64,000 bases of DNA from a virus, in IMG/VR virus record IMGVR_UViG_3300036791_001038, positions 1 through 64,000 of that record. One strand, written 5' to 3'. Below, piece by piece: positions 1 to 6,581 of the stretch; positions within the stretch are counted from its first letter, which is position 1, and each line of letters starts with the position of its first letter. The notes beneath the pieces are model-generated. The model saw only the letters and a program-made list of their open reading frames with translations, was not told the DNA's origin and did not search any database. The position numbers were made by a program, and so were the translations under genes.

Positions 1-1
1 C

Positions 2-136
2 TGGACCGACCTCGTATCCGAGAGCGGCAAGCCATTTGAGTCACGGCGCATCAACCTGAAGGGCCTCAAGCCCCCCACCCCAGCCCGCTGGGCCAGCTTC
101 GGCTGGATGGTGGAGATCAACGGGGTGCTGGCATGA
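2..136 (+). CDS. C-terminal end of a truncated small gene, function unknown
   Basis: The reading frame enters from the left edge and ends at TGA 134-136, giving 44 residues rich in Trp, Pro and basic residues and ending NGVLA. The stop overlaps the next start in an ATGA junction, so the two genes are probably co-translated. Too little remains to assign a function. The frame is believed because codon use is typical of the window and the overlap style matches the operon further right. Confidence 0.55.
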   Translation, partial: WTDLVSESGKPFESRRINLKGLKPPTPARWASFGWMVEINGVLA

Positions 137-348
137 GCCACACCCAGACCCGCACCTGGACCAAGGTTCGAGCCGGGGTCTATGCCTCGGGTGGCTACAC
201 CGTCGAGAAGCGCTACGACCGGGCCTCGGGTGGCTGGCAGTGGCGGCTCCGCAACCAGGAGCGCCCCGAGCGCCGCTACTACGAATGGTTCCCCACGCTG
301 GCCGACGCCAAGGACTTCGTGGCCCTCTGGGACGGCGAGGCGGATTGA
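133..348 (+). CDS. Small hypothetical protein (71 aa)
   Basis: It starts at the ATG in the ATGA overlap with the preceding gene. The product is basic and aromatic, with a pattern GGYTVEKRY...WQWRLRN...YYEWFPTLADAKDFV that looks like a small beta-strand/helix domain. The C-terminal WFPTLADAK resembles AWPTLADAM in the 7104-7430 product, so both may belong to one loose family of small phage proteins. It is the last gene before the 546-584 terminator. Function unknown. Confidence 0.7.
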   Translation: MSHTQTRTWTKVRAGVYASGGYTVEKRYDRASGGWQWRLRNQERPERRYYEWFPTLADAKDFVALWDGEAD

Positions 349-374
349 TTTCCTCTAGCCCAACCTGTTAAGCT
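345..374 (+). promoter_or_regulatory. Predicted SigA-like promoter
   Basis: TTGATT at 345-350, an 18-nt spacer and TAAGCT at 369-374, with an extended TG two bases before the -10. It resembles the promoters proposed at 2450-2478 and 4935-4963 (TG-N-TAA core). No protein gene follows on this strand before the 546-584 terminator, so it may drive the structured RNA described next. A start near 381 would, however, remove the first strand of that RNA's helix P1. Confidence 0.4.
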
Positions 375-534
375 GACCACCTTGACAGCCGATTTTTCAG
401 ATCCTCCGAGGCCGGGCGTAGTGGACCACCCGCCGGTCCCGGCAGAGGCGAGGTCCGCCCCTCCGCCCTGCCCCCCGGCCTCGGGGGAACCTCCGCTCCA
501 ACGGTGCTTTGTACTGTGGTGGTCATAGCGCCGT
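374..534 (+). ncRNA. Candidate structured RNA with a possible H-type pseudoknot
   Basis: No plausible protein is encoded here, but several long helices are visible. P1 pairs 374-381 with 518-525. P2 pairs 403-416 with 474-487 (14 bp, one wobble). Inside P2 are hairpins 423-427/435-439 and 441-453/460-472. A further helix pairs 501-508 with 527-534. P1 and this last helix interlock as an H-type pseudoknot with directly adjacent 3' strands. A terminator hairpin follows at 546-584. This is inferred by hand pairing, and GC-rich sequence folds easily, so comparative covariation would be needed. No known RNA family was recognised. Confidence 0.4.
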
Positions 535-545
535 TCGGGGCCGCC

Positions 546-584
546 AAACATCGCCGCCATCCTTCAAGGGGTGGCGGCGATGTT
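546..584. terminator. Bidirectional terminator between convergent transcription units
   Basis: A near-perfect stem of about 17 bp (AAACATCGCCGCCA against TGGCGGCGATGTTT, plus further pairs with one G-T wobble) closes a short loop at about 563-567. It is followed by TATATTT on the plus strand and lies 5 bp beyond the stop of the leftward gene 590-1084. It can serve both the rightward unit ending at 348 and the leftward pair. Confidence 0.75.
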
Positions 585-589
585 TATAT

Positions 590-1084
590 TTACGGCCCGG
601 TTTTGACGGGGCCAGACACGGCGTTGGCCAGCAGGCTCTGAGCCAGCTTGAACGAGTTCGACATCTGCTGGGCGGCGTGGGTCATGACCAGCTTGATCTG
701 GGCGTCAGCAGCCGGGTTGTGACCCCGCAGGGCCGGGTCGATCTCACAGCCGATGTCACGCATGAAGCGAGCGAAGGTGTCGGAGGTCAGCCATACCGCG
801 TGAGCGGCGTGGTTCTTCTCGATCACGGTCGGATGGGTGCCCGGCTTGGCCAGGATCTTCCAACGGGCCTTGGGGCCATAGCTCTCGCAGGCCACCACGT
901 ACCGGGTCCGTTTGCTGCCCTGCAGGCGGCGGTAGTCCTGCAGCCAGGTACTCATGTCCTCCACCGAGACGTTGACCATCTTGGCCAGGGTGGTGGCCCG
1001 GAACCCGGAGGGGTCGATGCCCCGGCGGCCGCGCATCGAGGTGATGTAGATGTCCAGCGCCCGGTCCACGATGTGGGGGGTCAC
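590..1084 (-). CDS. Hypothetical protein, possible DNA-binding partner of the upstream regulator (164 aa)
   Basis: It starts at GTG 1084, overlapping the stop of the upstream leftward gene as GTGA, which implies translational coupling. The longer frame to 1237 lies wholly within the neighbour's coding region and was not used. Residues about 20-70 (FRATTLAKMVNVS...WLQDYRRLQ...RYVVACESYGPKARWKI) read like a winged-helix or similar nucleic-acid-binding domain. The C-terminal half is helical and Ala/Gln rich. The pair is transcribed away from the small-gene operon. A regulatory role is inference. Confidence 0.65.
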   Translation of the reverse strand: MTPHIVDRALDIYITSMRGRRGIDPSGFRATTLAKMVNVSVEDMSTWLQDYRRLQGSKRTRYVVACESYGPKARWKILAKPGTHPTVIEKNHAAHAVWLTSDTFARFMRDIGCEIDPALRGHNPAADAQIKLVMTHAAQQMSNSFKLAQSLLANAVSGPVKTGP

Positions 1085-1926
1085 TGCCCGATCCCCATGG
1101 CCGCCAGCCACTCTCGATCGGCGCTGGAGAGTTCGCCGTGGGTCTTGAACATGGCGATGTAATGCTCCAGCCGCTCCAGTTCGGCGGCCACCTCGGCGCG
1201 CTCCTCGGGGGAGTCCATCCCGAACTCCTCCTGGCACAGGATGGCCTCGGCCATGGCGGAGGTGGCGTTGCGGATGGCCCCGGCGATCAGGCTGGTCCGC
1301 ATGGTCTGGGCGGTGCGGGAGGCGTGACGACGAGTCTCTCGGCGGGCCTCATCCTCGTCGTAGGGCTCGGCCTCCACGCGGGCCTCGATGGCGGCCTCCT
1401 CGACCATCTCGATGGCCACCGGGTTCGAGGCGATGGCGTGCGCCACGGCCTGAGTGACGCTCTGGGCCACCATCTCGGGATGGTCCTCGGCTAGGCGGGA
1501 GATGACGATCTCGGCCGTGCGCTGGTCCAGGTTCTGGGCCATCACCTCGGCGTCGAGGTCCTGGCGCTCCAGGCTGCGGGCCACGGCCTTCTCGTCGCGG
1601 CGGACGTAGCGGGTGGGATCCCGATCGGCCACCTCGACCCAGGCGGCGTCGGGGAGGTCCACCTGGTCGCCTGGTGCCACCGGCTTGGATAGCCCGGCGT
1701 CGATGGAGTTCTGCCAGGAGTTGCGGTACCGGCGGATGGTCTCGGTGCCGCGCAGCCCGGTGATGCCCTGGTCCGCGAAGGCCTTGAGGGCGGGGCCAGA
1801 GCCGTCACCGGAGAAGGCGTACACGATGGCCGCCTTCTCCCATTCCTTGGCGATCAGCAGCCCCTCGATCCCTTCGAGGGCCGCAACGGCCTCACGAAGA
1901 GTTTGAGGAAGTTTAATGGTTGTCAG
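1081..1926 (-). CDS. Helix-turn-helix-like regulator with an apparent CTG start (281 aa)
   Basis: The frame is open well upstream of the first GTG (1824). The residues there (KLPQTLREAVAALEGIEGLL) are clearly coding-like. The only well-placed initiation site is CTG 1926-1924, six bases after an AAGGAG Shine-Dalgarno; no in-frame ATG, GTG or TTG lies between it and the stop at 1942-1944. Residues about 45-75 (LKAFADQGITGLRGTETIRRYRNSW) look like a helix-turn-helix. The C-terminal half is acidic and alpha-helical, probably coiled coil. Its promoter (1996-2024) overlaps one of the direct repeats in the divergent region, suggesting autoregulation. No specific family is claimed. Confidence 0.65.
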   Translation of the reverse strand: MTTIKLPQTLREAVAALEGIEGLLIAKEWEKAAIVYAFSGDGSGPALKAFADQGITGLRGTETIRRYRNSWQNSIDAGLSKPVAPGDQVDLPDAAWVEVADRDPTRYVRRDEKAVARSLERQDLDAEVMAQNLDQRTAEIVISRLAEDHPEMVAQSVTQAVAHAIASNPVAIEMVEEAAIEARVEAEPYDEDEARRETRRHASRTAQTMRTSLIAGAIRNATSAMAEAILCQEEFGMDSPEERAEVAAELERLEHYIAMFKTHGELSSADREWLAAMGIGQ

Positions 1927-1995
1927 CGTACTCTCCTTGTCTTAGGCCACCCTGCCCCTTTGGAAAGCACATCCATGCATAGCGGTGGTTTGGCA

Positions 1996-2024
1996 AGCCT
2001 ACCTATGAACTTCGACCACCTCAA
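1996..2024 (-). promoter_or_regulatory. Predicted leftward promoter of the regulator pair
   Basis: Read on the minus strand: TTGAGG (2024-2019), exactly 17 nt, then TAGGCT (2001-1996), matching actinobacterial TTGNNN/TANNNT. It lies 70 bp upstream of the CTG start at 1926. Its -35 overlaps the first copy of the AAGTGTTGAATGGT repeat, so repressor binding there would block it. Confidence 0.5.
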
Positions 2025-2152
2025 GTGTTGAATGGTTGGCCGCATCTGTCAAAAAGGTATCGATTCGGCTCAGTTTGACTCATTAGATGTCGGGAAGTGT
2101 TGGATGGTGTCGGGCGGTGTTGGGCGGTACGGGGGGAAGTGACCAAAGTCAC
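2023..2152. promoter_or_regulatory. Divergent operator-like region with three imperfect 14-bp direct repeats
   Basis: AAGTGTTGAATGGT (2023-2036), AAGTGTTGGATGGT (2095-2108) and CGGTGTTGGGCGGT (2115-2128) are related copies. A small palindrome GTGAC-CAAA-GTCAC lies at 2139-2152. The region separates the leftward regulator pair from the rightward genes starting at 2184. The first repeat overlaps the leftward -35 box. A clear rightward promoter was not identified, although TTGACT at 2075-2080 is a possible -35. Confidence 0.4.
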
Positions 2153-2183
2153 ATCATCAGAGCAGGCTTTGCGAGGCGAGATC

Positions 2184-2453
2184 ATGGCCCAGGCCCTGGC
2201 CGCCCGGTTCTTCGATGACGAGCTTTGGGAGTGGAACCAGGTGGCCGACTGGCTGCTGGAGACCTACTTGCCCACCGAGGCCCGCCTGGGCCGTCTGAGA
2301 GCCCTCCTGGGCCTCCAGGGGGCCACCTACGTGACCTGGGAGGGTCCCGAGCCCGACGAGACCACCCAGATCATCCTGGACGGCCTGGGCATGCGTCTGG
2401 GCGTGCGTCGAAGCCATAGGCGCAACGAACGCGTGCTGCTCCTGGCGACTTGA
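2184..2453 (+). CDS. Hypothetical protein (89 aa)
   Basis: ATG 2184 is chosen because GCGAGGCGAG lies just before it; the earlier in-frame start at 2097 would translate the repeat-containing regulatory region. The product (FFDDELWEWNQVADWLLETY...GRLRALLGLQGATYVTW) is amphipathic with a Trp-rich first half and a basic C-terminus. It is the first rightward gene after the divergent region. Function unknown. Confidence 0.6.
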   Translation: MAQALAARFFDDELWEWNQVADWLLETYLPTEARLGRLRALLGLQGATYVTWEGPEPDETTQIILDGLGMRLGVRRSHRRNERVLLLAT

Positions 2454-2478
2454 CCGCTCTAAGGAAACCTGCTAACTT
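2450..2478 (+). promoter_or_regulatory. Predicted promoter for the DUF6011-like gene
   Basis: TTGACC (2450-2455), 17-nt spacer, TAACTT (2473-2478) with an extended TGC immediately upstream. It starts inside the last codons of the preceding gene. The predicted start near 2485 leaves a leader of about 35 nt before the preferred ATG at 2520. Confidence 0.55.
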
Positions 2479-2519
2479 GGGTGGTGATGCACAACGACCA
2501 CCACAGCGAGGTATCCCAG

Positions 2520-3236
2520 ATGAATCGCAGCCAGCTTCTCGAAGCCATGAACGCCAACAAGCCTGCTCCCCGCCCCCTGACCACCACCGAGCAGTCCGCC
2601 GCCGCGGGCTCCAAGTACGCCCGCCCCGACGTGGCCCGCCAGGCTGCCGCGGTGGCCCCTCAGCCCTCGGCCGTGACCGAGAAGCAGTCCAACTTCCTGC
2701 GGAAGCTCCTGACCGAGCGGGTGGGGATCACCGAGGCCGAGGACATCCGCAACGCCCTCAACCAGGCCCGCAGCGCCAAGACCCTGGACAAGGGCATGGC
2801 CTCCGAGTTCATCACCCGGCTGCTGGCCATCAAGCCCAACTCGGTGGTCCGCCAGGCCCCCATCTCCTCGGGCCTCCCCGGCCAGGACGGCACCCCGCCG
2901 CTGGCCAAGTCCGATGACGCCTGGAAGCGCCCGGACTGCGTGCCCGACGGCCAGTACGCATTGCGGGGCGAGGACGGGATCATCCGCTTCTACAGCGTCA
3001 ACACCAACGACGGGATCTGCTGGGTGGCCGTCCACGCCTCTGACGAGCGCCACAACATCAAGGGCCGCAGCCGCCACCAGATCCTCGACGCCATCGCCGC
3101 CGATCCCCGCTCCGCCGCCATCCTGTTCGGTCATGAGACCAACCACTGCGGGCGCTGCGGTCGGGAGCTTACCGACGAGGTCAGCCGGGCCAACGGGATC
3201 GGCCCCGTGTGTGCCAGGAAGGTTGGGTGGGCATGA
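2520..3236 (+). CDS. DUF6011-like zinc-ribbon protein (238 aa)
   Basis: The start at ATG 2520 has GCGAGG 8 nt upstream and lies downstream of the predicted promoter; the frame remains open to 2481 but that would lie upstream of the likely transcript start. The N-terminal third is Ala/Pro-rich. A middle helical region (EKQSNFLRKLLTERVGI...) is followed by a strand-rich part and a C-terminal ribbon HCGRCGRELTDEVS...GIGPVCARKVGW. That ribbon is the hallmark of DUF6011 proteins, which are common in actinophages and often attached to nucleic-acid proteins. It overlaps the next gene by ATGA. Biochemical role unknown. Confidence 0.75.
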   Translation: MNRSQLLEAMNANKPAPRPLTTTEQSAAAGSKYARPDVARQAAAVAPQPSAVTEKQSNFLRKLLTERVGITEAEDIRNALNQARSAKTLDKGMASEFITRLLAIKPNSVVRQAPISSGLPGQDGTPPLAKSDDAWKRPDCVPDGQYALRGEDGIIRFYSVNTNDGICWVAVHASDERHNIKGRSRHQILDAIAADPRSAAILFGHETNHCGRCGRELTDEVSRANGIGPVCARKVGWA

Positions 3237-3451
3237 ACCCTGAGCAGTCCGAGATCGAAGAGGGGGCTTCGGCCCCCTCTTCTGTCGTTGAGCCCGACGG
3301 TTACTTCATCGCTCATCACCGCATGACCGATACCCAGTACTTCGGGCCGTTCAAGACGGTGGCCGAGGCCAACGCCTGGTGTTACGATCATCCTGGCGTT
3401 CGAGGTAACATCATTCCCATGTGGCTCACCGTGGATTGGAACCGGCGCTAG
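3233..3451 (+). CDS. Small hypothetical protein with YFGPF motif (72 aa)
   Basis: It starts in the ATGA overlap with the DUF6011-like gene. The core YFIAHHRMTD...YFGPFKTVAEANAW...GNIIPMW looks like a small alpha/beta fold seen in phage accessory proteins. The first 20 codons contain a perfect 11-bp UUCG hairpin (3257-3282). Either the hairpin acts inside the gene, or translation starts later, for example at ATG 3324, which would lose conserved-looking residues. Function unknown. Confidence 0.6.
   Translation: MNPEQSEIEEGASAPSSVVEPDGYFIAHHRMTDTQYFGPFKTVAEANAWCYDHPGVRGNIIPMWLTVDWNRR
3257..3282 (+). terminator. Perfect UUCG hairpin inside the 5' end of a gene
   Basis: GAAGAGGGGGC pairs perfectly with GCCCCCTCTTC around a TTCG tetraloop. 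This is the form of a strong intrinsic terminator, but the downstream sequence (TGTCGTTG) is not a U-run. Its position at codons 9-17 of the 3233 gene suggests attenuation of downstream transcription, or an mRNA end after the DUF6011-like gene. Confidence 0.45.
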
Positions 3452-3508
3452 TTCATCTGAAGAATGGTGCAAGGTGTCGATTGCGTTGCGCTGGGCTAGG
3501 TATTACTC

Positions 3509-3537
3509 TCGAATCTTCGAATCTTCGATGACATCGA
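3509..3537. repeat. 8-bp tandem repeat and small palindrome upstream of 3559
   Basis: TCGAATCT occurs twice head to tail (3509-3524), followed by TCGATG-A-CATCGA (3525-3537). The whole 3452-3558 gap is AT-richer than its surroundings and holds no gene. It is a plausible operator or promoter region for the 3559 gene, but no convincing -35/-10 pair was seen. Confidence 0.35.
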
Positions 3538-3558
3538 TGAAAGGACGCGCAATCGTCT

Positions 3559-4068
3559 ATGCCTGCTGCCGCCAGTAAAAAGCCCCGTCGGGACCGCTAC
3601 GTCGGCCCCATCAAGCTCGAAGACACCAAGATGGAGACGATAGAGCGTAAAACGAACGTGCCCAAGGTAGACCTGCGTGACTACATCGAGGGGCTGAAGG
3701 CCTCCAAGACCTCCGGTCAGTCTGTCGGTCACACCATCGTGGAGGCCAGCGTCAACATCCTCAAGAGCCGCTACCGCCAGGCCGCCGGACAGCTTGGCTA
3801 CGGGGTCAGCTTCACCCTCATCCCGGCCGGGTCCGAACTGGCCACCGAGCGGGGCTACGAGCTTGCCGACGGCGATGCCCGCCTACTGGTCACCGCCGGG
3901 GAGAAGCAGGTCCGGGCACCCAAGCCCGCCGAGGGAGCCAGCGGGGCTCCTGCGGGCGCTGAGGGGTCCCAGGACGCCTCCCAGGACGGTGCCGCTGAGG
4001 AGGCCCCCAAGAGCCCCGAGGAACTGGCCGAGATGGCCGAGGTGGTCGGGGCGCAACCCGCAGGCTGA
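3559..4068 (+). CDS. Hypothetical protein with basic N-terminus and acidic Ala-rich tail (169 aa)
   Basis: ATG 3559 follows an AAAGGA site about 14 nt upstream. The N-terminus is basic (SKKPRRDRYV). The middle (KVDLRDYIEGLKASK...VNILKSRYRQAAGQLGYGV) is a helical, possibly DNA-associated domain. The last 50 residues are Ala/Glu/Pro-rich and probably disordered. Function unknown; it appears to be monocistronic or first in the small-gene operon. Confidence 0.7.
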   Translation: MPAAASKKPRRDRYVGPIKLEDTKMETIERKTNVPKVDLRDYIEGLKASKTSGQSVGHTIVEASVNILKSRYRQAAGQLGYGVSFTLIPAGSELATERGYELADGDARLLVTAGEKQVRAPKPAEGASGAPAGAEGSQDASQDGAAEEAPKSPEELAEMAEVVGAQPAG

Positions 4069-4094
4069 CCGTATCCCCCTACGATCGAGGACCG

Positions 4095-4427
4095 ATGCCC
4101 TCGAAGTTCTACCGTCCACCCACCGAGGTCCCCATCCAGGAGATTGACACGGCCGAGAGCGTTCGCCGTGTCAATCTCCTTAACATCATCCAGACCATGA
4201 TCACCAACGGCATGTGCGTGTCAGCCGCCACTCTGGCTCGGGACCATCAGGTGCAGTTCAAGCCGGAGACCTTGCGCGCCTGGACGCGTGATCCCCATCA
4301 GGGTCCTTACTACGACCATCGCAAGGTCTATGCCTGGGTGGTCCGCCAAGATGAGCCCAAGACCCTGACGTTATCCACCCGCCGTCACATGCGCCGGTTC
4401 GTGAGGAGTTCATCGAAGGTAGCTTGA
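4095..4427 (+). CDS. Small helical protein, possibly DNA-binding (110 aa)
   Basis: ATG 4095 has GAGG four bases upstream. The product contains a helical segment RRVNLLNIIQTMI, then SAATLARDHQVQFKPETLRAWTRD, which reads like a helix-turn-helix, and ends in a basic tail (RRHMRRFVRSSSK). A perfect 16-bp inverted repeat (4138-4180) lies over codons 15-29. The stop overlaps the next start as TTGA. The DNA-binding role is inference only. Confidence 0.6.
   Translation: MPSKFYRPPTEVPIQEIDTAESVRRVNLLNIIQTMITNGMCVSAATLARDHQVQFKPETLRAWTRDPHQGPYYDHRKVYAWVVRQDEPKTLTLSTRRHMRRFVRSSSKVA
4138..4180. repeat. Perfect 16-bp inverted repeat within the 4095 gene
   Basis: AGGAGATTGACACGGC (4138-4153) and its exact reverse complement (4165-4180) flank an 11-nt loop. 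Both coding constraints and the hairpin must be satisfied, so it is unlikely to be fortuitous. It could be an operator, an attenuator or an mRNA stability element. The downstream TTAACATC is not a typical terminator tail. Confidence 0.6.
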
Positions 4428-4918
4428 TATTTCGCCTGACATCTTCGAGGGGAACGTTCCTTGTAAGAGGTGTGAGAGCGAAAGACATCAAGCGAGGGGA
4501 CCTGGTGGTAGTGGCCGGTCCCGACCGCCGCAACATCGTCATGGTGACCAGGGTGTGGCCGCGCATCTTCAACGGGGTGCTGATCCACACCTGCCCGGAG
4601 ATGGCCACCGACGCCGACGTGGTCCTGCCGAAGGGCGCGGTGGCCCCCTACCCGGTCATCCTCCAGTTCGACCTGTACGGGGCCTTCTACCGGTCCCAGG
4701 TGGTCAAGACCACCGGCCATGTGCCCATCGATGACATGAGCCGCGCCCCGGTGGGCCATGACCCCTACGAGGTCACCCGCCGGGTGGCCACCCACCTCAA
4801 CGCCGGGCGGGGCCTGCCCTGCTGGCGGGGCACCGGGCGCTGGCGCTTCAAGGAGGAGCAGTTGATCGAGGAGCTACGGCCCCTGACCTCTGCCCTCCTC
4901 AGCCGCACCTTCAGGTAG
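4424..4918 (+). CDS. Possible PemK/MazF-fold protein (164 aa)
   Basis: TTG 4424 overlaps the previous stop as TTGA, with GAAGG just upstream; GTG 4472 is an alternative. Residues 20-110 (KRGDLVVVAGPDRRNIVMVTRVWP, ATDADVVLP, QFDLYGAFYRSQVVK) have the strand order and GDLV...VMV signature of small MazF/PemK-like barrels that occur in actinophages. No antitoxin-like partner is evident next to it, so a toxin role is doubtful. The C-terminus (CWRGTGRWRFKEEQLIEELR) is a separate small helical part. Confidence 0.6.
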   Translation: MIFRLTSSRGTFLVRGVRAKDIKRGDLVVVAGPDRRNIVMVTRVWPRIFNGVLIHTCPEMATDADVVLPKGAVAPYPVILQFDLYGAFYRSQVVKTTGHVPIDDMSRAPVGHDPYEVTRRVATHLNAGRGLPCWRGTGRWRFKEEQLIEELRPLTSALLSRTFR

Positions 4919-4934
4919 TCTTCTCTAAGATGAC

Positions 4935-4963
4935 TTGCTAATCGGCGGAGCCTGTAGTAGGGT
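4935..4963 (+). promoter_or_regulatory. Predicted promoter at the head of the 4971 operon
   Basis: TTGCTA (4935-4940), 17-nt spacer, TAGGGT (4958-4963). An alternative -10 (TGC-TAATCG, 4937-4944) matches the TG-N-TAA core of the promoters at 345-374 and 2450-2478. It lies in the only non-overlapping gap between 4918 and 4971 and would drive the long overlapping-gene operon to 9823. Confidence 0.4.
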
Positions 4964-4970
4964 GCTTGCC

Positions 4971-5504
4971 GTGACCACCACCCATGTCCTTTATCCCGAT
5001 CGGGTCGTCCTGCGCTCCGGTCGCCTGGCCGATGTCGATGAGCGCGGCCGGGCCGAACTGGTGACCTGCCCCTGGCTGGTCCAGGTGCCCTCCGGCCATC
5101 CCGAGCCCGACTCCGAGGCCGACTGCTGGCTGACCATCCCCTGCGGGGCTCCGGCCTTCGCCATCGACGGTGACGCCGACGCCGGTTGGCGCTGCTCGAA
5201 CGGCCACCACCACTTCACCTACGGCTCCGCCCGCCAGCGGGCCGAGGAGCAGGCCGAGGCGGCCGTGGAGTATGCCGCCTCCTACGACCCCAATATCGCC
5301 CGCCGCCTGGACGACGGGGAGTCCTGGCAGGCCATCGCCGGGTATACCGACTCCGAGTTCGAGCGTGAGTTCGAGGCCGACGCCGAAGAGGAGCGCGAGG
5401 CCACCGAGGAGTACTACGAGCGCCAGGCCGAGGCCCGCCAGGAGGCCCGCCTGGACGCCCGCGACGAGGCCCGCGAGTGGGGCGGAGAGGACATCCCCTC
5501 ATGA
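4971..5504 (+). CDS. Acidic helical protein with Cys/His cluster (177 aa)
   Basis: GTG 4971 is preferred over the upstream TTG 4935, which falls within the predicted promoter. The N-terminal half has Cys and His residues at spacings suggesting a metal site (ELVTCPW, ADCWLTIPCG, WRCSNGHHH). The C-terminal half is a long charged helix (DSEFEREFEADAEEEREATE). It begins a run of ATGA-coupled genes. Function unknown. Confidence 0.65.
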   Translation: MTTTHVLYPDRVVLRSGRLADVDERGRAELVTCPWLVQVPSGHPEPDSEADCWLTIPCGAPAFAIDGDADAGWRCSNGHHHFTYGSARQRAEEQAEAAVEYAASYDPNIARRLDDGESWQAIAGYTDSEFEREFEADAEEEREATEEYYERQAEARQEARLDARDEAREWGGEDIPS

Positions 5505-5935
5505 GCAAGCTCTCCGCCGCTGACACCGCCCGGCTGACCCGCATCGAGGAGAAGCTGCGAGCGCAGCTACGCCGGGACCGGGCCAAGCCCTCCCGCCGGG
5601 TGGGGGTCGAGCCCGACGGCACCATCATCGTCAACCCCTCGGGCATCGCCTGCGGGCTGGCCATCGCCATCGAACACCTCACCGGAGAGGACTCCGACAC
5701 CATCCTGAAGCGGGTGGGTGACTCCCTCGAACCGGTACCCGCACCCGCACCCGAGCCCGCCGAGACGGCCATCGTCATCAGCGTGCCCGACACCGACGGC
5801 ATCCAGGTGCTGGTACGCCTGCCCGGCCACATCGCCAAGGATGACGTGGCCGTGGACTTCCGCCCCGATCGCCACGCTTCTTGGACCCCGGCCGAGTGCT
5901 TCGGGGAACTCCGGGTGGCGGTGCGCCACCAATGA
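5501..5935 (+). CDS. Hypothetical protein (144 aa)
   Basis: It begins at ATG 5501 in an ATGA overlap. The product has a basic helical N-terminus (RLTRIEEKLRAQLRRDRAK), a central VEPDGTIIVNPSG segment and a Pro/Ala-rich linker before a strand-rich C-terminus. No family was recognised. The tight coupling indicates co-expression with 4971 and 5932. Confidence 0.65.
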   Translation: MSKLSAADTARLTRIEEKLRAQLRRDRAKPSRRVGVEPDGTIIVNPSGIACGLAIAIEHLTGEDSDTILKRVGDSLEPVPAPAPEPAETAIVISVPDTDGIQVLVRLPGHIAKDDVAVDFRPDRHASWTPAECFGELRVAVRHQ

Positions 5936-6084
5936 CCATCCGCTACCGGGCTCAGGTCCAGGGCGTCAACGGCTGGGTCGATGGCGGCCTGTTCGTCAAG
6001 CGCGAGGACGCCGTCACCGATGGCGTGCGCCTGGCCGCCCTCTATCAGGCCCCTACCCGCGTCATCGAGGAGACCACCCCATGA
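5932..6084 (+). CDS. Small hypothetical protein (50 aa)
   Basis: It starts at ATG 5932 in an ATGA overlap; the longer in-frame ORF to 5881 lies within the preceding gene. The pattern RYRAQVQGVNGWVDGGLFVKREDAV reads as a short strand-strand-helix fold, common among tiny phage accessory proteins. Function unknown. Confidence 0.6.
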   Translation: MTIRYRAQVQGVNGWVDGGLFVKREDAVTDGVRLAALYQAPTRVIEETTP

Positions 6085-6581
6085 TCACTACCGCCACCCG
6101 CCCCGAACGTGACGGCTGGGGCAACCGCCCCGACGGTTTCCGGCCCTTCTTCTGCAACGGCCGCCCGGACGGCTCCAACTACACCCTGACCATGCTCGAC
6201 GCCATGATCCACGCCTGCCAGTTCGCCCTGGGCGTGGACTACGACGGCCAGGATCCCGAGTGGCAGCAACTCTACGACTGGGCCGGACTGTGGCTGCCCA
6301 AGCTGCAGGCGGCCAAGGCGGCTCCGCCCTGCGACGAGAAGCTGGTGCCCGAGGCGCCCTGGATCCCCGCCGACAAGACGGCCCGCATGGGCCTCTACCA
6401 GGTGTGCGAGGACTTCGTGGAGTACGAGCATCAGCAGGCTGTTGTCGTCCGCAACGATTGGGGCCATCCCACCGGAGCCTACGAGTACGACGACAACGAA
6501 ACCTATTGGCTTGTTACCCTCTTAGAGGGCTCTTCCATCGTCCTAGATCCCGACCAGTTCAAGGAGCTAACCACCACATGA
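6081..6581 (+). CDS. Hypothetical acidic protein (166 aa)
   Basis: It starts at ATG 6081 in an ATGA overlap; the longer frame to 5718 is shadow. The product is acidic and aromatic (GVDYDGQDPEWQQLYDWAGLW) and ends with EYDDNETYWLVTLLEGS, a strand-rich segment. The codons near the 3' end are less GC-rich than the neighbours. No recognised family. Confidence 0.65.
   Translation: MITTATRPERDGWGNRPDGFRPFFCNGRPDGSNYTLTMLDAMIHACQFALGVDYDGQDPEWQQLYDWAGLWLPKLQAAKAAPPCDEKLVPEAPWIPADKTARMGLYQVCEDFVEYEHQQAVVVRNDWGHPTGAYEYDDNETYWLVTLLEGSSIVLDPDQFKELTTT

Noticed and set aside
4424-4918. Toxin-antitoxin pair call for the MazF-like product and its neighbour
   Set aside because: Similarity to the MazF fold is weak and the 4095 product does not look like a MazE-type antitoxin.
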